In this document: piece by piece, positions 19,025 to 28,512 of the stretch
Numbering within the stretch: position 1 is the first letter of the stretch
Layout: each line of letters starts with the position of its first letter
Assembly: GCA_025359065.1 (NCBI GenBank)
Contig: JANYHM010000013.1
Location: 96,512-160,511, forward strand
Source of the DNA: Synechococcales cyanobacterium GL140_1_metabinner_5_sub
GTDB taxonomy: Bacteria > Cyanobacteriota > Cyanobacteriia > Cyanobacteriales > Chamaesiphonaceae
DNA length: 64,000 bases
Direction of reading: 5' to 3'
Made by a program: the position numbers and the translations under genes
Notes under the pieces: generated by a model
Told to the model about the DNA's origin: nothing
Databases searched by the model: none
What the model saw: only the letters and a program-made list of their open reading frames with translations

Positions 19025-19798
19025 ATGGCATCTGAAAATATTCAAGGCAAGCCCAATTATGGCATTGATGCACCGGGCTTATTGCGTTTCTTTTTCATCG
19101 CTGGTGCTGTTGCACTCACAATCTTTCTTGTGACGCTGTGCTCATCGACATTAGGGCAACTTATAAAAATAACTGGCACTGTAGTATTTGGTACCGCTGC
19201 TATTTACTTGCTCGGAATGGGTTGTTTGATGCTTTATAGCAGTAAAGCGATGAAGCTAAAAGACAGAGAAAAACTGCTGGATCTGGTTCAATGGTCAGGA
19301 AGTGAACTTGTTCTGGATGTAGGTTGTGGCAGAGGTTTAATGCTAATAGGGGCTGCAAAGCGACTTACTTCTGGTAAGGTAATTGGCATTGATTTATGGC
19401 AGCAGCAAGATCAAGCCAACAATAATTCTGATGCTGCATTATCAAATGCTGAAGCTGAAGGTGTTATGGAGCGCATTGAAGTCAAAACAGCCGATATGCG
19501 CCAGTTACCTTTTTTAGATGATTTGTTTGATGTTGTGGTTTCAAGTTGGGCGGTGCATAACCTAGAAGCAGAGGCCGATCGCGAAAAAGCACTAGATGAA
19601 ATTATTAGAGTTCTCAAACCGAACGGAATGATCATTTTGTCAGATATCGTCTATCAGCTTGAGTATGCAAAATATTTTGAGCTTCGTGGCATGGTAAACA
19701 TCCGGTTTTATAACAATGCAATCCGAGATGTCATTCTTAAAACAGTCACTTTTGGCAGTTTTGCGCCATCTGCTGTTTCAGCATATAAAAATGTATAA
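19025..19798 (+). CDS. Membrane-anchored class I SAM methyltransferase
   Basis: The protein (257 aa from ATG 19025, after GAGG at 19011) has two hydrophobic segments in its first 75 residues (LLRFFFIAGAVALTIFLVTLC and GTVVFGTAAIYLLGMGCLML). A SAM-dependent methyltransferase domain follows: motif I VLDVGCGRGLMLIGAA, the acidic loop KVIGIDLW, motif II around DLFDVVVSSWAVHNL, and ALDEIIRVLKPNGMIILSD. The substrate cannot be told from the sequence. It stands alone, convergent with mutS. Confidence 0.8.
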   Translation: MASENIQGKPNYGIDAPGLLRFFFIAGAVALTIFLVTLCSSTLGQLIKITGTVVFGTAAIYLLGMGCLMLYSSKAMKLKDREKLLDLVQWSGSELVLDVGCGRGLMLIGAAKRLTSGKVIGIDLWQQQDQANNNSDAALSNAEAEGVMERIEVKTADMRQLPFLDDLFDVVVSSWAVHNLEAEADREKALDEIIRVLKPNGMIILSDIVYQLEYAKYFELRGMVNIRFYNNAIRDVILKTVTFGSFAPSAVSAYKNV

Positions 19799-19886
19799 CC
19801 GTCTGTAAAACTGTCACCAATTCTTCTGCCTTGAACCTAAAGTTGGGATTTAGGGGTGATTCCTGGAGAACCAATGGTTTGATGGC

Positions 19887-22472
19887 CTAAAAATCTTGGT
19901 CGAATTCTCGCAAGCCCATGGCGATCTTGCTATGTTCCTCAATTTGGCTCATGACTCGCTTCGCCCGATCGATCACCACCGGTGGCAGCCCAGCCAATCT
20001 GCCCGCTTCAATACCATAAGACTTACTAGCCCCACCGGGTTTCACCTGATGCAGAAAAATAATCTCATTGGGTAACTCCTTAACAGTCACCTGATAGTTA
20101 GCTACATTATTCAACAGCGAAGCCAACTCATTTAGCTCATGATAGTGCGTAGCAAAAATAGTGCGTGATCGAATAGTTTGTGCCAGATATTCTGAGACTG
20201 CCCAAGCGATCGATAAACCATCAAACGTCGCTGTTCCCCGACCAATTTCATCCAGTAACACCAGAGACTTGGACGTGGCATGATTCAAAATATTTGCTGT
20301 CTCATTCATTTCTACCATGAACGTAGATTGCCCAGTGGCTAAATCATCCACCGCTCCTACACGGGTAAAAATGCGATCGCAGATCCCTAACTTGGCGCTG
20401 CGGGCAGGCACATAGCTACCCACCTGTGCCATGAGCTGAATCAAGCCAATCTGGCGTAAATAGCAGCTTTTACCACTGGCATTTGGCCCCGTTAATACAA
20501 CCAGATCGGTGCCGCTGGCTCCGGCTAAATCGGTGCCATTGGGCACAAAGAAACCGGCTGGTAGCGTTTGTTCTACTACTGGGTGCCGACCATTTACTAT
20601 TTCGATCGGGCGTTCTTGGGTCATTTCTGGACAACAATAGCCCTGTTGCACTGCTACCTCTGCCAAACCACAGAGGACATCGACGGCGGCTACTCGCTGA
20701 GCTACGGCGCGGATCTGGGCGGCATGCTCTGAGACTTCCGTGCGTAGTTCATTAAAAATATCGTGCTCTAGTTTGCCGACATCTTCTTTGGCATTTAAGA
20801 TACGGGCTTCGCGTTCTTTGAGTTCTGGGGTAATGTAGCGTTCTTCGTTAGTTAATGTTTGTTTGCGCAAATAGTCATCGGGCACGAGATCAGCTTTAGA
20901 ACGGGTAATACTGAGGTAATAGCCAAAGGTTTTATTGAATCCTACTTTCAGATTGCCAATGCCGGTGCGCTCTCGTTCTAGGGTTTCCAAGTTAGCCAGC
21001 CACTGATGATCGTCTACGCTGGCGGCGCGCAGTTCGTCTAATTGGGCATTGATATTCGATCGAATCAACCCACCTTCAGTTAACAAAATTGGCGGACTTT
21101 CTACGATGCTTTTTTGGATTTTTTGACCGAGGGCAACTAGTTCGATCGGGTATTTCTGCAAATTCTGCAAAAATCGCGCTGTGGCATCTTTGGTTAGCTC
21201 TGCTAATTCGGGTAAACGACAAAGAGAATCGGCCAGAGATAATAGCTCCCGCGCATTCACTCTACCCGCCGCCGCTTTACCGGTAAGACGTTCTAAGTCA
21301 TAAATTTGCTTTAGTAGTTGTTGCAGATCTTGACGAAGAAAAGTGTTTTTGTATAGTTCTTCGATCGACTCTTGGCGCATTTTAATCTGCCCAATATCTA
21401 ACAGCGGCTGAGATAGCCAACGTCTGAGGGCACGACCACCCATGGCTGTAGCAGTGCGATCGAGCGCCCACAACAACGAGCCACGCAAATGACCATCTCT
21501 GGATGTCTGAAAAATCTCTAGGTTCCGTCGTGATTGATAATCTAGCACCAAATAATCGGTGAGAGAATAGGATCTTAGGAGTTGGAGATCGATCGGGTTG
21601 CCCCGTTGAGTATCGGCCAAATAATCTAATAAACCTCCCGCTGCTCTGACCGCCAAAGGCATTTGATCACAGCCGGTTGCCTCTAACGACTTCAACCGAA
21701 AGTAATCTAACAGACTCTCTTGAGCTGTCAATAATGTAAAAGCTGTTTGAGTGCGCAGAGCATAGCAAAACTGCTGGGGTAAAGGAGCGGGTACTCGATC
21801 GTCTTTTTCCCCAGCCCGCAGCAGTTTATTAATATCGGGAGCCGCCACTGGTAACAAAATCTCTGCTGGTTGCAGTCGTAGCAATTCTTGGCTAAGAATC
21901 TCTAAATCGCAGCTTTGGGTAGCGACAAATTCCCCAGTAGAAATATCGGTATAGGCCAAGCCCCAATGGTCGCCGCTGAGGACGATCGCCACTAAAAAGT
22001 TATTGCGGCGGGCGGTGAGCAGCCCTTCTTCCATTACCGTGCCGGGAGTCAAAACTCTGACGACTTCGCGGCGGACTAGACCAACAGCGGCGCTGGCTTC
22101 TTCCATTTGGTCGCAGAGTGCTACGGCAAAGCCTTTTTCGACCAAGGAAGCGCAATATCGATCGACAGAGTGATGGGGTACGCCGGTCATGGGCACTCGC
22201 CCCACTTCTCTACCGCCTTCTTTACTGGTTAAAACCAGCTCTAGCTCCCGCGCTATGGTTACGGCATCCTGAAAAAACGTCTCGAAAAAATCTCCGCAGC
22301 GGTATAGTAGGAGAGCGTGAGGATACTGCTCTTTTACCGAAACAAAATGCTGAAACATTGGCGACAGCAGCTTGATATCGATCTCCCGATAATCGGCATT
22401 GCCAATGGCGTTTTGGCTAGTGCGCAGACCGGTAAGATCGACGGAGTTTTCTACAGCAGGTTTTTCGGACAT
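19887..22472 (-). CDS. mutS: DNA mismatch repair protein MutS
   Basis: Mismatch-recognition ATPase (861 aa, full length). The N-terminal mismatch-binding motif F-x-E is present in [11 protein letters not shown]. The C-terminal ATPase has Walker [15 protein letters not shown], Walker [17 protein letters not shown], and the FATHYHEL motif. The connector and clamp regions are uninterrupted. It starts 5 bases after a small membrane-protein gene on the same strand. MutL is not in the window. Confidence 0.98.
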   Translation of the reverse strand: MSEKPAVENSVDLTGLRTSQNAIGNADYREIDIKLLSPMFQHFVSVKEQYPHALLLYRCGDFFETFFQDAVTIARELELVLTSKEGGREVGRVPMTGVPHHSVDRYCASLVEKGFAVALCDQMEEASAAVGLVRREVVRVLTPGTVMEEGLLTARRNNFLVAIVLSGDHWGLAYTDISTGEFVATQSCDLEILSQELLRLQPAEILLPVAAPDINKLLRAGEKDDRVPAPLPQQFCYALRTQTAFTLLTAQESLLDYFRLKSLEATGCDQMPLAVRAAGGLLDYLADTQRGNPIDLQLLRSYSLTDYLVLDYQSRRNLEIFQTSRDGHLRGSLLWALDRTATAMGGRALRRWLSQPLLDIGQIKMRQESIEELYKNTFLRQDLQQLLKQIYDLERLTGKAAAGRVNARELLSLADSLCRLPELAELTKDATARFLQNLQKYPIELVALGQKIQKSIVESPPILLTEGGLIRSNINAQLDELRAASVDDHQWLANLETLERERTGIGNLKVGFNKTFGYYLSITRSKADLVPDDYLRKQTLTNEERYITPELKEREARILNAKEDVGKLEHDIFNELRTEVSEHAAQIRAVAQRVAAVDVLCGLAEVAVQQGYCCPEMTQERPIEIVNGRHPVVEQTLPAGFFVPNGTDLAGASGTDLVVLTGPNASGKSCYLRQIGLIQLMAQVGSYVPARSAKLGICDRIFTRVGAVDDLATGQSTFMVEMNETANILNHATSKSLVLLDEIGRGTATFDGLSIAWAVSEYLAQTIRSRTIFATHYHELNELASLLNNVANYQVTVKELPNEIIFLHQVKPGGASKSYGIEAGRLAGLPPVVIDRAKRVMSQIEEHSKIAMGLREFDQDF

Positions 22473-22477
22473 TTTGA

Positions 22478-22879
22478 CTATTTGGAAGGACGGAAGGCCG
22501 AGTAGCCGACACTAGCTCCTACGGCAATAATACAGAGTACGGTAATTATGATATTCCAAATGTTCATTTCATCGCTGTCAACTTCATCTCGATCGGTGAT
22601 TTCGGCTAGCTGCTGATGGGGGACAACGCTGGCCACTCGCTGCGCTGGTACGTTTACGCTGCCATCAGAGCCACGTTGAAATTGATTGACGCTGCCCAAA
22701 AAGCGACTGATTTCTTGTTGGAGCTGTTGATTTTCTTTCCACATTTCTCTATTTTGGGCTTCCAGACTGCGGATCATTGACTGGGCTTCTTGCAGGTCTG
22801 CTACCACTTCTTGGTAGATATCAACGGGCACAACGGTTTGATAAGCGGCATTATAAGACGAAGCAGCAGCGTAGGTCAT
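22478..22879 (-). CDS. Hypothetical coiled-coil protein with C-terminal membrane anchor
   Basis: The protein (133 aa) has a predicted coiled coil (about 24-62, [21 protein letters not shown] and on), a polar linker, and one hydrophobic segment near the C-terminus ([24 protein letters not shown]), so it looks tail-anchored. No catalytic motif is visible and no family is recognised. It is the first gene before mutS at a 5-base distance, so it is probably co-transcribed, but nothing links it to mismatch repair. Confidence 0.7.
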   Translation of the reverse strand: MTYAAASSYNAAYQTVVPVDIYQEVVADLQEAQSMIRSLEAQNREMWKENQQLQQEISRFLGSVNQFQRGSDGSVNVPAQRVASVVPHQQLAEITDRDEVDSDEMNIWNIIITVLCIIAVGASVGYSAFRPSK

Positions 22880-23002
22880 AGCAAAAATTTTGGCTAGATT
22901 AAGAATGTTTTACCGAAATTCAGATGACTCACCACTCAATCATCATAAGCTAGTCTGGTGTTCGTGGAGCGCTGTGAGCACAAAAATTTATCAGGTGACA
23001 TC

Positions 23003-23680
23003 ATGGGCAAGTTAGCCGAACAATTAGAGCTGAAATTACTGCCGAGCATGACGATTCCAGAGCCACTTCGATCGCTCTATGACTGGATTGAATCCCGAGG
23101 CACCTACACCGATGGCTTTGCTGATGAAGCCGGTGGCAGCGAGGAAGAGGAAATGAGAACTGGTTTTTTGTTTCCAGAAGAAGCGCAGATTGAAGGCTGG
23201 ACAGAAACTGGTCGTCCGGGCGGTACAGATATTGAGTTTGCGGCTCATGGCCAGTTGGGTTTAGAGGATTGGTTTGGTCATGGCCGAGCGGATGTTTTGA
23301 ACCGTCTATGTGTCTTTGCTCATACCAGTCATGATGGCTCTATGGCTGCTTTGTGGCTAGATGATCAGGGCAATCAAAAAATTGTTCATCTTGGCTCCGG
23401 CTCTTGCCTAACGTGTGTTTTGGCTACTGACCCAGTGGATTTTGTGCGGTTGCTGGCGATCGGCTACGACGAAATCTGTTGGAGCGAGGAATTTGCTTTT
23501 CCTCCTAACCATGAGAGTGATTTTAAGGTGCAGCCAAACCTGGAGTTTCAGTATTGGGTCACTAAAACTTTTGCTGTATCAATCCCTGTGACTGCTGCCG
23601 AAATTGTCAAATACCCTGACGAAATGGACAATGAAGATCCTCAAGATGAATTTGCAAAATGGTTGAATGCCAACAAGTGA
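23003..23680 (+). CDS. SUKH (SMI1/KNR4)-like protein
   Basis: Acidic soluble protein (225 aa from ATG 23003; an upstream start at 22958 would add 15 unconserved residues). The middle and end resemble the SUKH superfamily: SHDGSMAALWLDDQGNQ, VHLGSGS, and the helix ATDPVDFVRLLAIGYDEICWSEEF. SUKH proteins are often immunity proteins against contact-dependent toxins, though some have regulatory roles. No toxin gene is next to it. It converges on the adenine methylase at a distance of 7 bases. Confidence 0.6.
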   Translation: MGKLAEQLELKLLPSMTIPEPLRSLYDWIESRGTYTDGFADEAGGSEEEEMRTGFLFPEEAQIEGWTETGRPGGTDIEFAAHGQLGLEDWFGHGRADVLNRLCVFAHTSHDGSMAALWLDDQGNQKIVHLGSGSCLTCVLATDPVDFVRLLAIGYDEICWSEEFAFPPNHESDFKVQPNLEFQYWVTKTFAVSIPVTAAEIVKYPDEMDNEDPQDEFAKWLNANK

Positions 23681-23687
23681 AAAAATT

Positions 23688-25229
23688 TTATGCCCTGTAA
23701 GATAAGCTTTTTTCTACCAGCCCTAACTCCAATTGCCCGTTTTGATTTATCTGGATAGCCTCAGCCCAATCCAGATAATCTGCCAACATCCCAATTTCTT
23801 GAGCTACTGCTCTCAGAGACAGCCTTCGCAATAGCTCGATCGTGATTGGTCTCTTTTCATCCCAAAAAATCATTGCATCCAAAAATTCTAATGCTGGAAC
23901 TGCTGTTACCAACTTAAAAACCAACTGAGCCTCCTCTTTCGTCTCAAAAGACAAGAAATTTACCGTATCATCAAACATCACAGCCTTACCATCCAGAGGA
24001 CTTACCAAGGAAAAACTCAATCTTTTATATAGCCCAGAGATAGCTATTTTCCAACGTTTAAAAGAATATGCCCCAATACCAAAGATAGAATACAGTGGCT
24101 TGTTTTTGTAAATAGAACTTTTTCTACTGCCAAGATATTCATCGTGGTCTATTAAATACTGCCAAGTTTTAGGTGCCTTCTCTCGAATAATTTCTGTGTT
24201 TTCACCGACCATTTGCTGAGTTATTAAAACCAGCTTACGACATTCATTGACTCTGCCATTACCAATATCAGAACTTTTGAGCAACGGATACAAATAGTCT
24301 TCTTCTAAAACATATTGCTCTCCCAATCCATTCTGAAACAAGTTTTTTCGAATACGTTCTAGTTCCATTACTTTCGAACAATCATGCTTCACTCCAGAAC
24401 GCCATAAGTACTTTAAATCTTGACCGGCTAAATGCTTCCATTTTTCATACTTGACCGTATCATGCAAAATCAATCCATCTCTTTGCCCGATCAAGTATAT
24501 AGATTTAGTAGACTGAAGATCCTCATAGACTTCACAATCAATACTGTCAATATTATTAGTAGACAAAACGAAAAGACACGCATCTACTGCTGCTCCAAAG
24601 TGAATTTTGGCATCTATCAAATATATATATCCCGCAAATCTATTACCTGTTTTTTGTTTTACTTGACGAATCACTTTACGTGCCACAGCATATTTACACA
24701 ATAATGCGATTGTCCCCTCTTTTTTTGATAGCCATTCAATATGCTGTAATAGCATCCACTCAGAAATATCAAAGTTTCCTGAACCCGTAATAGCTTCAAT
24801 TCCACGTCTTTGCTGAAAATTTGATTTTGTTGGAAGATTTTCACTGTTGAGAAGGCTTAGCTCACTACTTGTCACCCAAGGTGGATTCCCTAAAATTAAG
24901 ATATGGCCTAAAAGCTCAGACATAATAGTTTTCCAGTCCATATCAAAAAAATCTGCTTGCCGAATAGTAATATTTTTGATGTTTGAAGAATTAGTAATAG
25001 AAGAATTTGCTGCTGTGACATACTCAGCATTTACATCGAATCCCAAGATTTGAGAGTTTTTGAATTCACTTATTGCTGCTCGTATAAAAGCACCTTTGCC
25101 ACAGCTAGACTCGATGATAACCTGTGGTAATATTTGGTGATTTCGAATTAGTGTTCTACATACTTCAATGGCTAAATCATCTGGAGTTTGAAAATCACCA
25201 AATTGCCATTTATCCCTTAACTTTACCAT
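23688..25229 (-). CDS. N6-adenine DNA methyltransferase, now an orphan
   Basis: Class I SAM methylase (513 aa) of a former type II RM system. It begins KWQFGDFQTPDDLA, typical of Eco57I/TaqI-like enzymes, then motif I IIESSCGKGAFIRAA and the catalytic motif LGNPPW (NPPY/W class, giving N6-methyladenine). The C-terminal half is the target-recognition region. Its frame is intact, so methylation could persist. The gene overlaps the truncated endonuclease gene by 20 bases. The A+T-rich sequence suggests acquisition from elsewhere. Confidence 0.88.
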   Translation of the reverse strand: MVKLRDKWQFGDFQTPDDLAIEVCRTLIRNHQILPQVIIESSCGKGAFIRAAISEFKNSQILGFDVNAEYVTAANSSITNSSNIKNITIRQADFFDMDWKTIMSELLGHILILGNPPWVTSSELSLLNSENLPTKSNFQQRRGIEAITGSGNFDISEWMLLQHIEWLSKKEGTIALLCKYAVARKVIRQVKQKTGNRFAGYIYLIDAKIHFGAAVDACLFVLSTNNIDSIDCEVYEDLQSTKSIYLIGQRDGLILHDTVKYEKWKHLAGQDLKYLWRSGVKHDCSKVMELERIRKNLFQNGLGEQYVLEEDYLYPLLKSSDIGNGRVNECRKLVLITQQMVGENTEIIREKAPKTWQYLIDHDEYLGSRKSSIYKNKPLYSIFGIGAYSFKRWKIAISGLYKRLSFSLVSPLDGKAVMFDDTVNFLSFETKEEAQLVFKLVTAVPALEFLDAMIFWDEKRPITIELLRRLSLRAVAQEIGMLADYLDWAEAIQINQNGQLELGLVEKSLSYRA

Positions 25230-25557
25230 TATCTATTGTGCTCTTACTATACCGGGAATAGCCCCGGATTGCTGAATTACTCGATGCTGATCTGAAGGGG
25301 CAAGAAGACTGTGGCTGCTTGATGCTTGTGACCTTAATGTCTACATTCAGAGATGGAATATCAATACCCAAAGCTGAGTTGCCTGGTTCATAGGCGTAAC
25401 TTTCAGCTAAATATGCAGTAAATTTGTGCTCCAGATAAGTGCCAACAGCTTTTCCATCGGTTACTCCATAAAGTGATGGTTCATCATGTAGAGATTCGAT
25501 CGCCGCAAACCGAGCTGCTGCGGCACACAAATTCTCAATAGTTAAAATTGACTTCAT
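25210..25557 (-). pseudogene. Truncated type II restriction endonuclease
   Basis: From ATG 25557 the frame reads MKSILTIENLCAAAARFA and continues through GKAVGTYLEHKFTAYL, SALGIDIPSLNVDIKVTS and SSCPFRSA. These are N-terminal and nuclease-core patterns of a family of type II endonucleases, with the D-x-K part of the active site in VDIKVTS. After CPFRSA the sequence loses the family pattern, runs about 25 residues of unrelated polar sequence and stops inside the methylase gene. Members I know continue well beyond this point, so the gene has most likely lost its C-terminal half by deletion. Confidence 0.65.
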
Positions 25558-25676
25558 TTTTTTAAACAGTATTTTTGGCAAGATTTTTACCAGAGGCTAC
25601 TATCAAAATTTGTTTGATAGACCTCATTTTCCGGCCAGTGGTAGAATCAGATGAATTATATCTTTTCCTTACCATT

Positions 25677-26162
25677 ATGTTTACTCGCTTCCAGCGCTTG
25701 GTCTGTACAATTTGCTTAGGAATGTTCTTGTTTCTCTCTATGCCCATTCCAGCCTGGGCGAACGCCTATGACAAGCAAACCCTTATTGCCGCTGACTTCG
25801 CAGGCAAAGATCTCCGAGGTTCGCAGTTTAACCAAAGCAACATGCGCAACAGCACCTTTAAAGGCGCAAACCTTCAGGGCGTAAGCTTCTTTGGTACCAA
25901 CCTCACCAACGTCGATATGACTGGAGCTGACATGACCGGGGCGGCGATCGATAATGCCAGATTTAGTAACACCAACCTCACCAACGCCATTTTAGTAGGA
26001 GCATTTGCCACCAGCGCCAAGTTCAACGGCGCAATCATCGAAGGCGCAGACTTTACTGACGTGTTATTTCGCAAAGATGTCCAAAAAATTCTTTGTGCCA
26101 CCGCCAACGGCACCAACCCCACCACTGGTCGCAAAACCAGAGAGACTTTAGATTGCCCCTAG
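25677..26162 (+). CDS. Secreted pentapeptide-repeat protein
   Basis: The protein (161 aa from ATG 25677) starts with a signal peptide (CTICLGMFLFLSMPIPAWANA) with cleavage likely after AWA. It then has about fifteen pentapeptide repeats of the A(D/N)Lxx type (LRGSQFNQSNMRNSTFKGAN, TNVDMTGADMTGAAIDNARF), which fold as a right-handed quadrilateral helix. Many cyanobacterial proteins of this kind lie in the thylakoid lumen or periplasm. The C-terminal 30 residues hold two Cys. Role unknown. The frame opens further upstream, but those residues would destroy the signal peptide. Confidence 0.85.
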   Translation: MFTRFQRLVCTICLGMFLFLSMPIPAWANAYDKQTLIAADFAGKDLRGSQFNQSNMRNSTFKGANLQGVSFFGTNLTNVDMTGADMTGAAIDNARFSNTNLTNAILVGAFATSAKFNGAIIEGADFTDVLFRKDVQKILCATANGTNPTTGRKTRETLDCP

Positions 26163-26245
26163 AGTCGTATCAGGGAACCTCACAAATTCGGCTAAACTAA
26201 TCTAGCTGTCAGCAAATAGGCCGAAGCTGTTTCAGGAGAGGAAAA

Positions 26246-27424
26246 ATGCGCACCATTGATGAAATTAACGATCGAATTGCTAAAGGCACCGTGGTAGTGT
26301 GCGCGATCGACGAGTTTAAGGCCAAAATTAAAGCCAACGGTGTCAAAGCCACGGCCAAAGCCGTAGACGTAGTGACTACCGGCAGCTTTGAACCCATGGA
26401 ATCTTCTGGTGCCATTATTAACCTTGGCCACACCGACCCGCCAATTAAAATCCGGAGCTGCTGGCTGAATGGCGTACCGGCCTACGCTGGGTTTGGCGCG
26501 GTGGATTTGTATTTGGGAGCCACCCAACTCGCTGATGAGGGCGAAAACAACGAAGAGCGGGGTGGTGCCCATGTAATTGAAGACCTAATTGCTGGTAAAA
26601 CTGTCAATCTGCGCGCTGTGGGCCAAGAAACCGACTGTTACCCCCGCGCTAGCTTTAGTACCACCATTACCAAAGACACTATTAACCAATTTTATCTATA
26701 CAACCCTCGCAACCTCTACCAAAACTTCATTGTGGGAGTCAACGGTGGCGATCGAACTCTCTACACTTATCTAGGTCCATTACAGCCCCGCTTAGGCAAC
26801 GCGGTTTTCTCTAATGCTGGAGCGATCTCACCTTTGTTGAATGACCCAGAACTACAGTCGATCGGCATTGGTAGCCGTATTTTCTTGGGTGGCGGCATTG
26901 GTTACATTGCCTGGGAAGGCACTCAGCATTTTCCGCTACAAAAGAGACTAGATAATCAAACCCCGGTAGGTCCGGCGGCGACTTTGGCCTTGGTAGGTGA
27001 TGCGAAGCAGATGGATCCCAACTGGGTGCGGGGTTGTCATTTTAAAAACTATGGCCCTTCTTTGATGCTGGGTGTGGGGGTGCCGATTCCGATTTTGAAT
27101 GAGCAGATTGCGGCTCGTTGTGGAATTACTGATGACCAAATTTTGGCACCGATCGTCGATTTTTCGATTCCGCGCCGGGTACGACCCACTTTTGGGGTAA
27201 TTGACTATGCTCAGCTCAAGAGTGGCAAAATCAAAATTGAGGGACGCACCGTGAGAGTTGCACCCTTGGTGAGTTTGAGTCGATCGCTAGAGATTGCCCA
27301 CTTACTGAAAAATTGGATTGCGACTGGGAAGTTTACTTTAACTGCGCCGGTAGCGGCTTTGCCGATTGATCGGACTTTTATTCCTCAAGATCGGCGCAGC
27401 AGTGAACCATTGAACGACGAATAG
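26246..27424 (+). CDS. DUF39 homocysteine biosynthesis protein
   Basis: Member (392 aa) of the DUF39 family, implicated in making homocysteine from aspartate semialdehyde and a sulfur donor in methanogens and some bacteria. The N-terminal pattern RTIDEINDRIAKGTVVV and the Gly-rich stretch RIFLGGGIGYIAWEGTQH are diagnostic. Two Cys lie in SCWLNG and GQETDCYPRA, one of which may carry sulfur. A strong ribosome site (AGGAGAGG, 26234-26241) precedes the ATG. No ferredoxin-like partner gene is next to it. Confidence 0.85.
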   Translation: MRTIDEINDRIAKGTVVVCAIDEFKAKIKANGVKATAKAVDVVTTGSFEPMESSGAIINLGHTDPPIKIRSCWLNGVPAYAGFGAVDLYLGATQLADEGENNEERGGAHVIEDLIAGKTVNLRAVGQETDCYPRASFSTTITKDTINQFYLYNPRNLYQNFIVGVNGGDRTLYTYLGPLQPRLGNAVFSNAGAISPLLNDPELQSIGIGSRIFLGGGIGYIAWEGTQHFPLQKRLDNQTPVGPAATLALVGDAKQMDPNWVRGCHFKNYGPSLMLGVGVPIPILNEQIAARCGITDDQILAPIVDFSIPRRVRPTFGVIDYAQLKSGKIKIEGRTVRVAPLVSLSRSLEIAHLLKNWIATGKFTLTAPVAALPIDRTFIPQDRRSSEPLNDE

Positions 27425-27465
27425 CAGTTTAGATGCCGATTACTTATAGACCTCTGCGTGACTTA

Positions 27466-28374
27466 CTATTCCTCAGCCTCCTCAACCTTCTTAGCTTTAA
27501 TCACTGGTCTACTCAAAGATTCACCGGTGGATGGAGCCTTGTGCTCCCAAGGCTTACCAAAATGCTTCTTATCACCACCAGGTTTACCCTTCACACCCTT
27601 AGGCCGCAGAGCCGCAATCATTTGACCCGTGCGAATCACCAAATCATCACCTTGGCGGAGCACATCAAACTCCCAAAAATTGCCCACCATCTTTTCAGCA
27701 AAATCACCAATGAGCCGCAGCTTAAACTGACGGGGTTCAGTATCTTTCTTGCGGGCAGCTTGGCGAATCTTCACAAACACCTCCTTGTTCTCCCGCGATT
27801 GGAAAACCACCTCACCGCGCACCGAGAAATAATTATTTGGAATCTCCATCGGCTCGATCGGCGCTGCTACTCCATCCACTGGCTCAATTAATTTGGGTTC
27901 CCAAATACCCATAATTTGCACATGCAGCTTGCCATCATCCTTGCGCACCCGAGGATACACCACCCACAAGTGAGACTCACCCAAATCTAAATGCTTCTTG
28001 GCCAGACTCATGATCCGCCCTAACAGCACCGCATCAATTAGCGTGCCATCATCAGTGATTACCGAGCCTTTGGTAAATTCTTCCGCCGAAGCCAAATATG
28101 CCCCTTTGACCAAGCCGATCGCCCGATACTGCAACGGCTCGCTGGCCATCGGAATCGGCATATTGCCACTCAGCTCAAACATCGGCAGCGGTGGCGGATA
28201 GTCTTTGGGCTTGACCGGTTTACTCGGACGAGGTTTAGGAATACCTTCAGGTTTAAAAGTACTCTCAGGTTTGGGGGTGCCCTCAACCTCTGTGTCAGAT
28301 TTGGGTCGCTTCACCGGCTTATTAGGCCGAAGTGGAGCCGGTAATTGCTCGGGGGTAAGATTCTCGGAATTCAT
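27466..28374 (-). CDS. Conserved hypothetical protein with Pro/Lys-rich N-terminus
   Basis: The protein (302 aa) begins with a disordered tail of about 70 residues rich in P, K and E (repeats of PKPE and KPVK). A folded middle part follows (about 75-240; EPLQYRAIGLVKGAYLASAEEF, SHLWVVYPRV, EVVFQSRENKEVFVKIRQA), then a basic tail (GVKGKPGGDKKHFGKPW). The basic ends suggest nucleic-acid or ribosome contact, but this is only inference. No known catalytic motif is visible. It converges on the DUF39 gene. Confidence 0.7.
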   Translation of the reverse strand: MNSENLTPEQLPAPLRPNKPVKRPKSDTEVEGTPKPESTFKPEGIPKPRPSKPVKPKDYPPPLPMFELSGNMPIPMASEPLQYRAIGLVKGAYLASAEEFTKGSVITDDGTLIDAVLLGRIMSLAKKHLDLGESHLWVVYPRVRKDDGKLHVQIMGIWEPKLIEPVDGVAAPIEPMEIPNNYFSVRGEVVFQSRENKEVFVKIRQAARKKDTEPRQFKLRLIGDFAEKMVGNFWEFDVLRQGDDLVIRTGQMIAALRPKGVKGKPGGDKKHFGKPWEHKAPSTGESLSRPVIKAKKVEEAEE

Positions 28375-28512
28375 GGATAGACACCCTGGGGTTTACTCAA
28401 CTAAAACAATGCTAGCAACAAAGATTGCCAAGGGAAAGATTGCCAGTCACTAGCCGCCTCCATCTTAAAACCAGATCGTAAGTTTTCAACGCCGGTTGAT
28501 CAACAGAATCTA

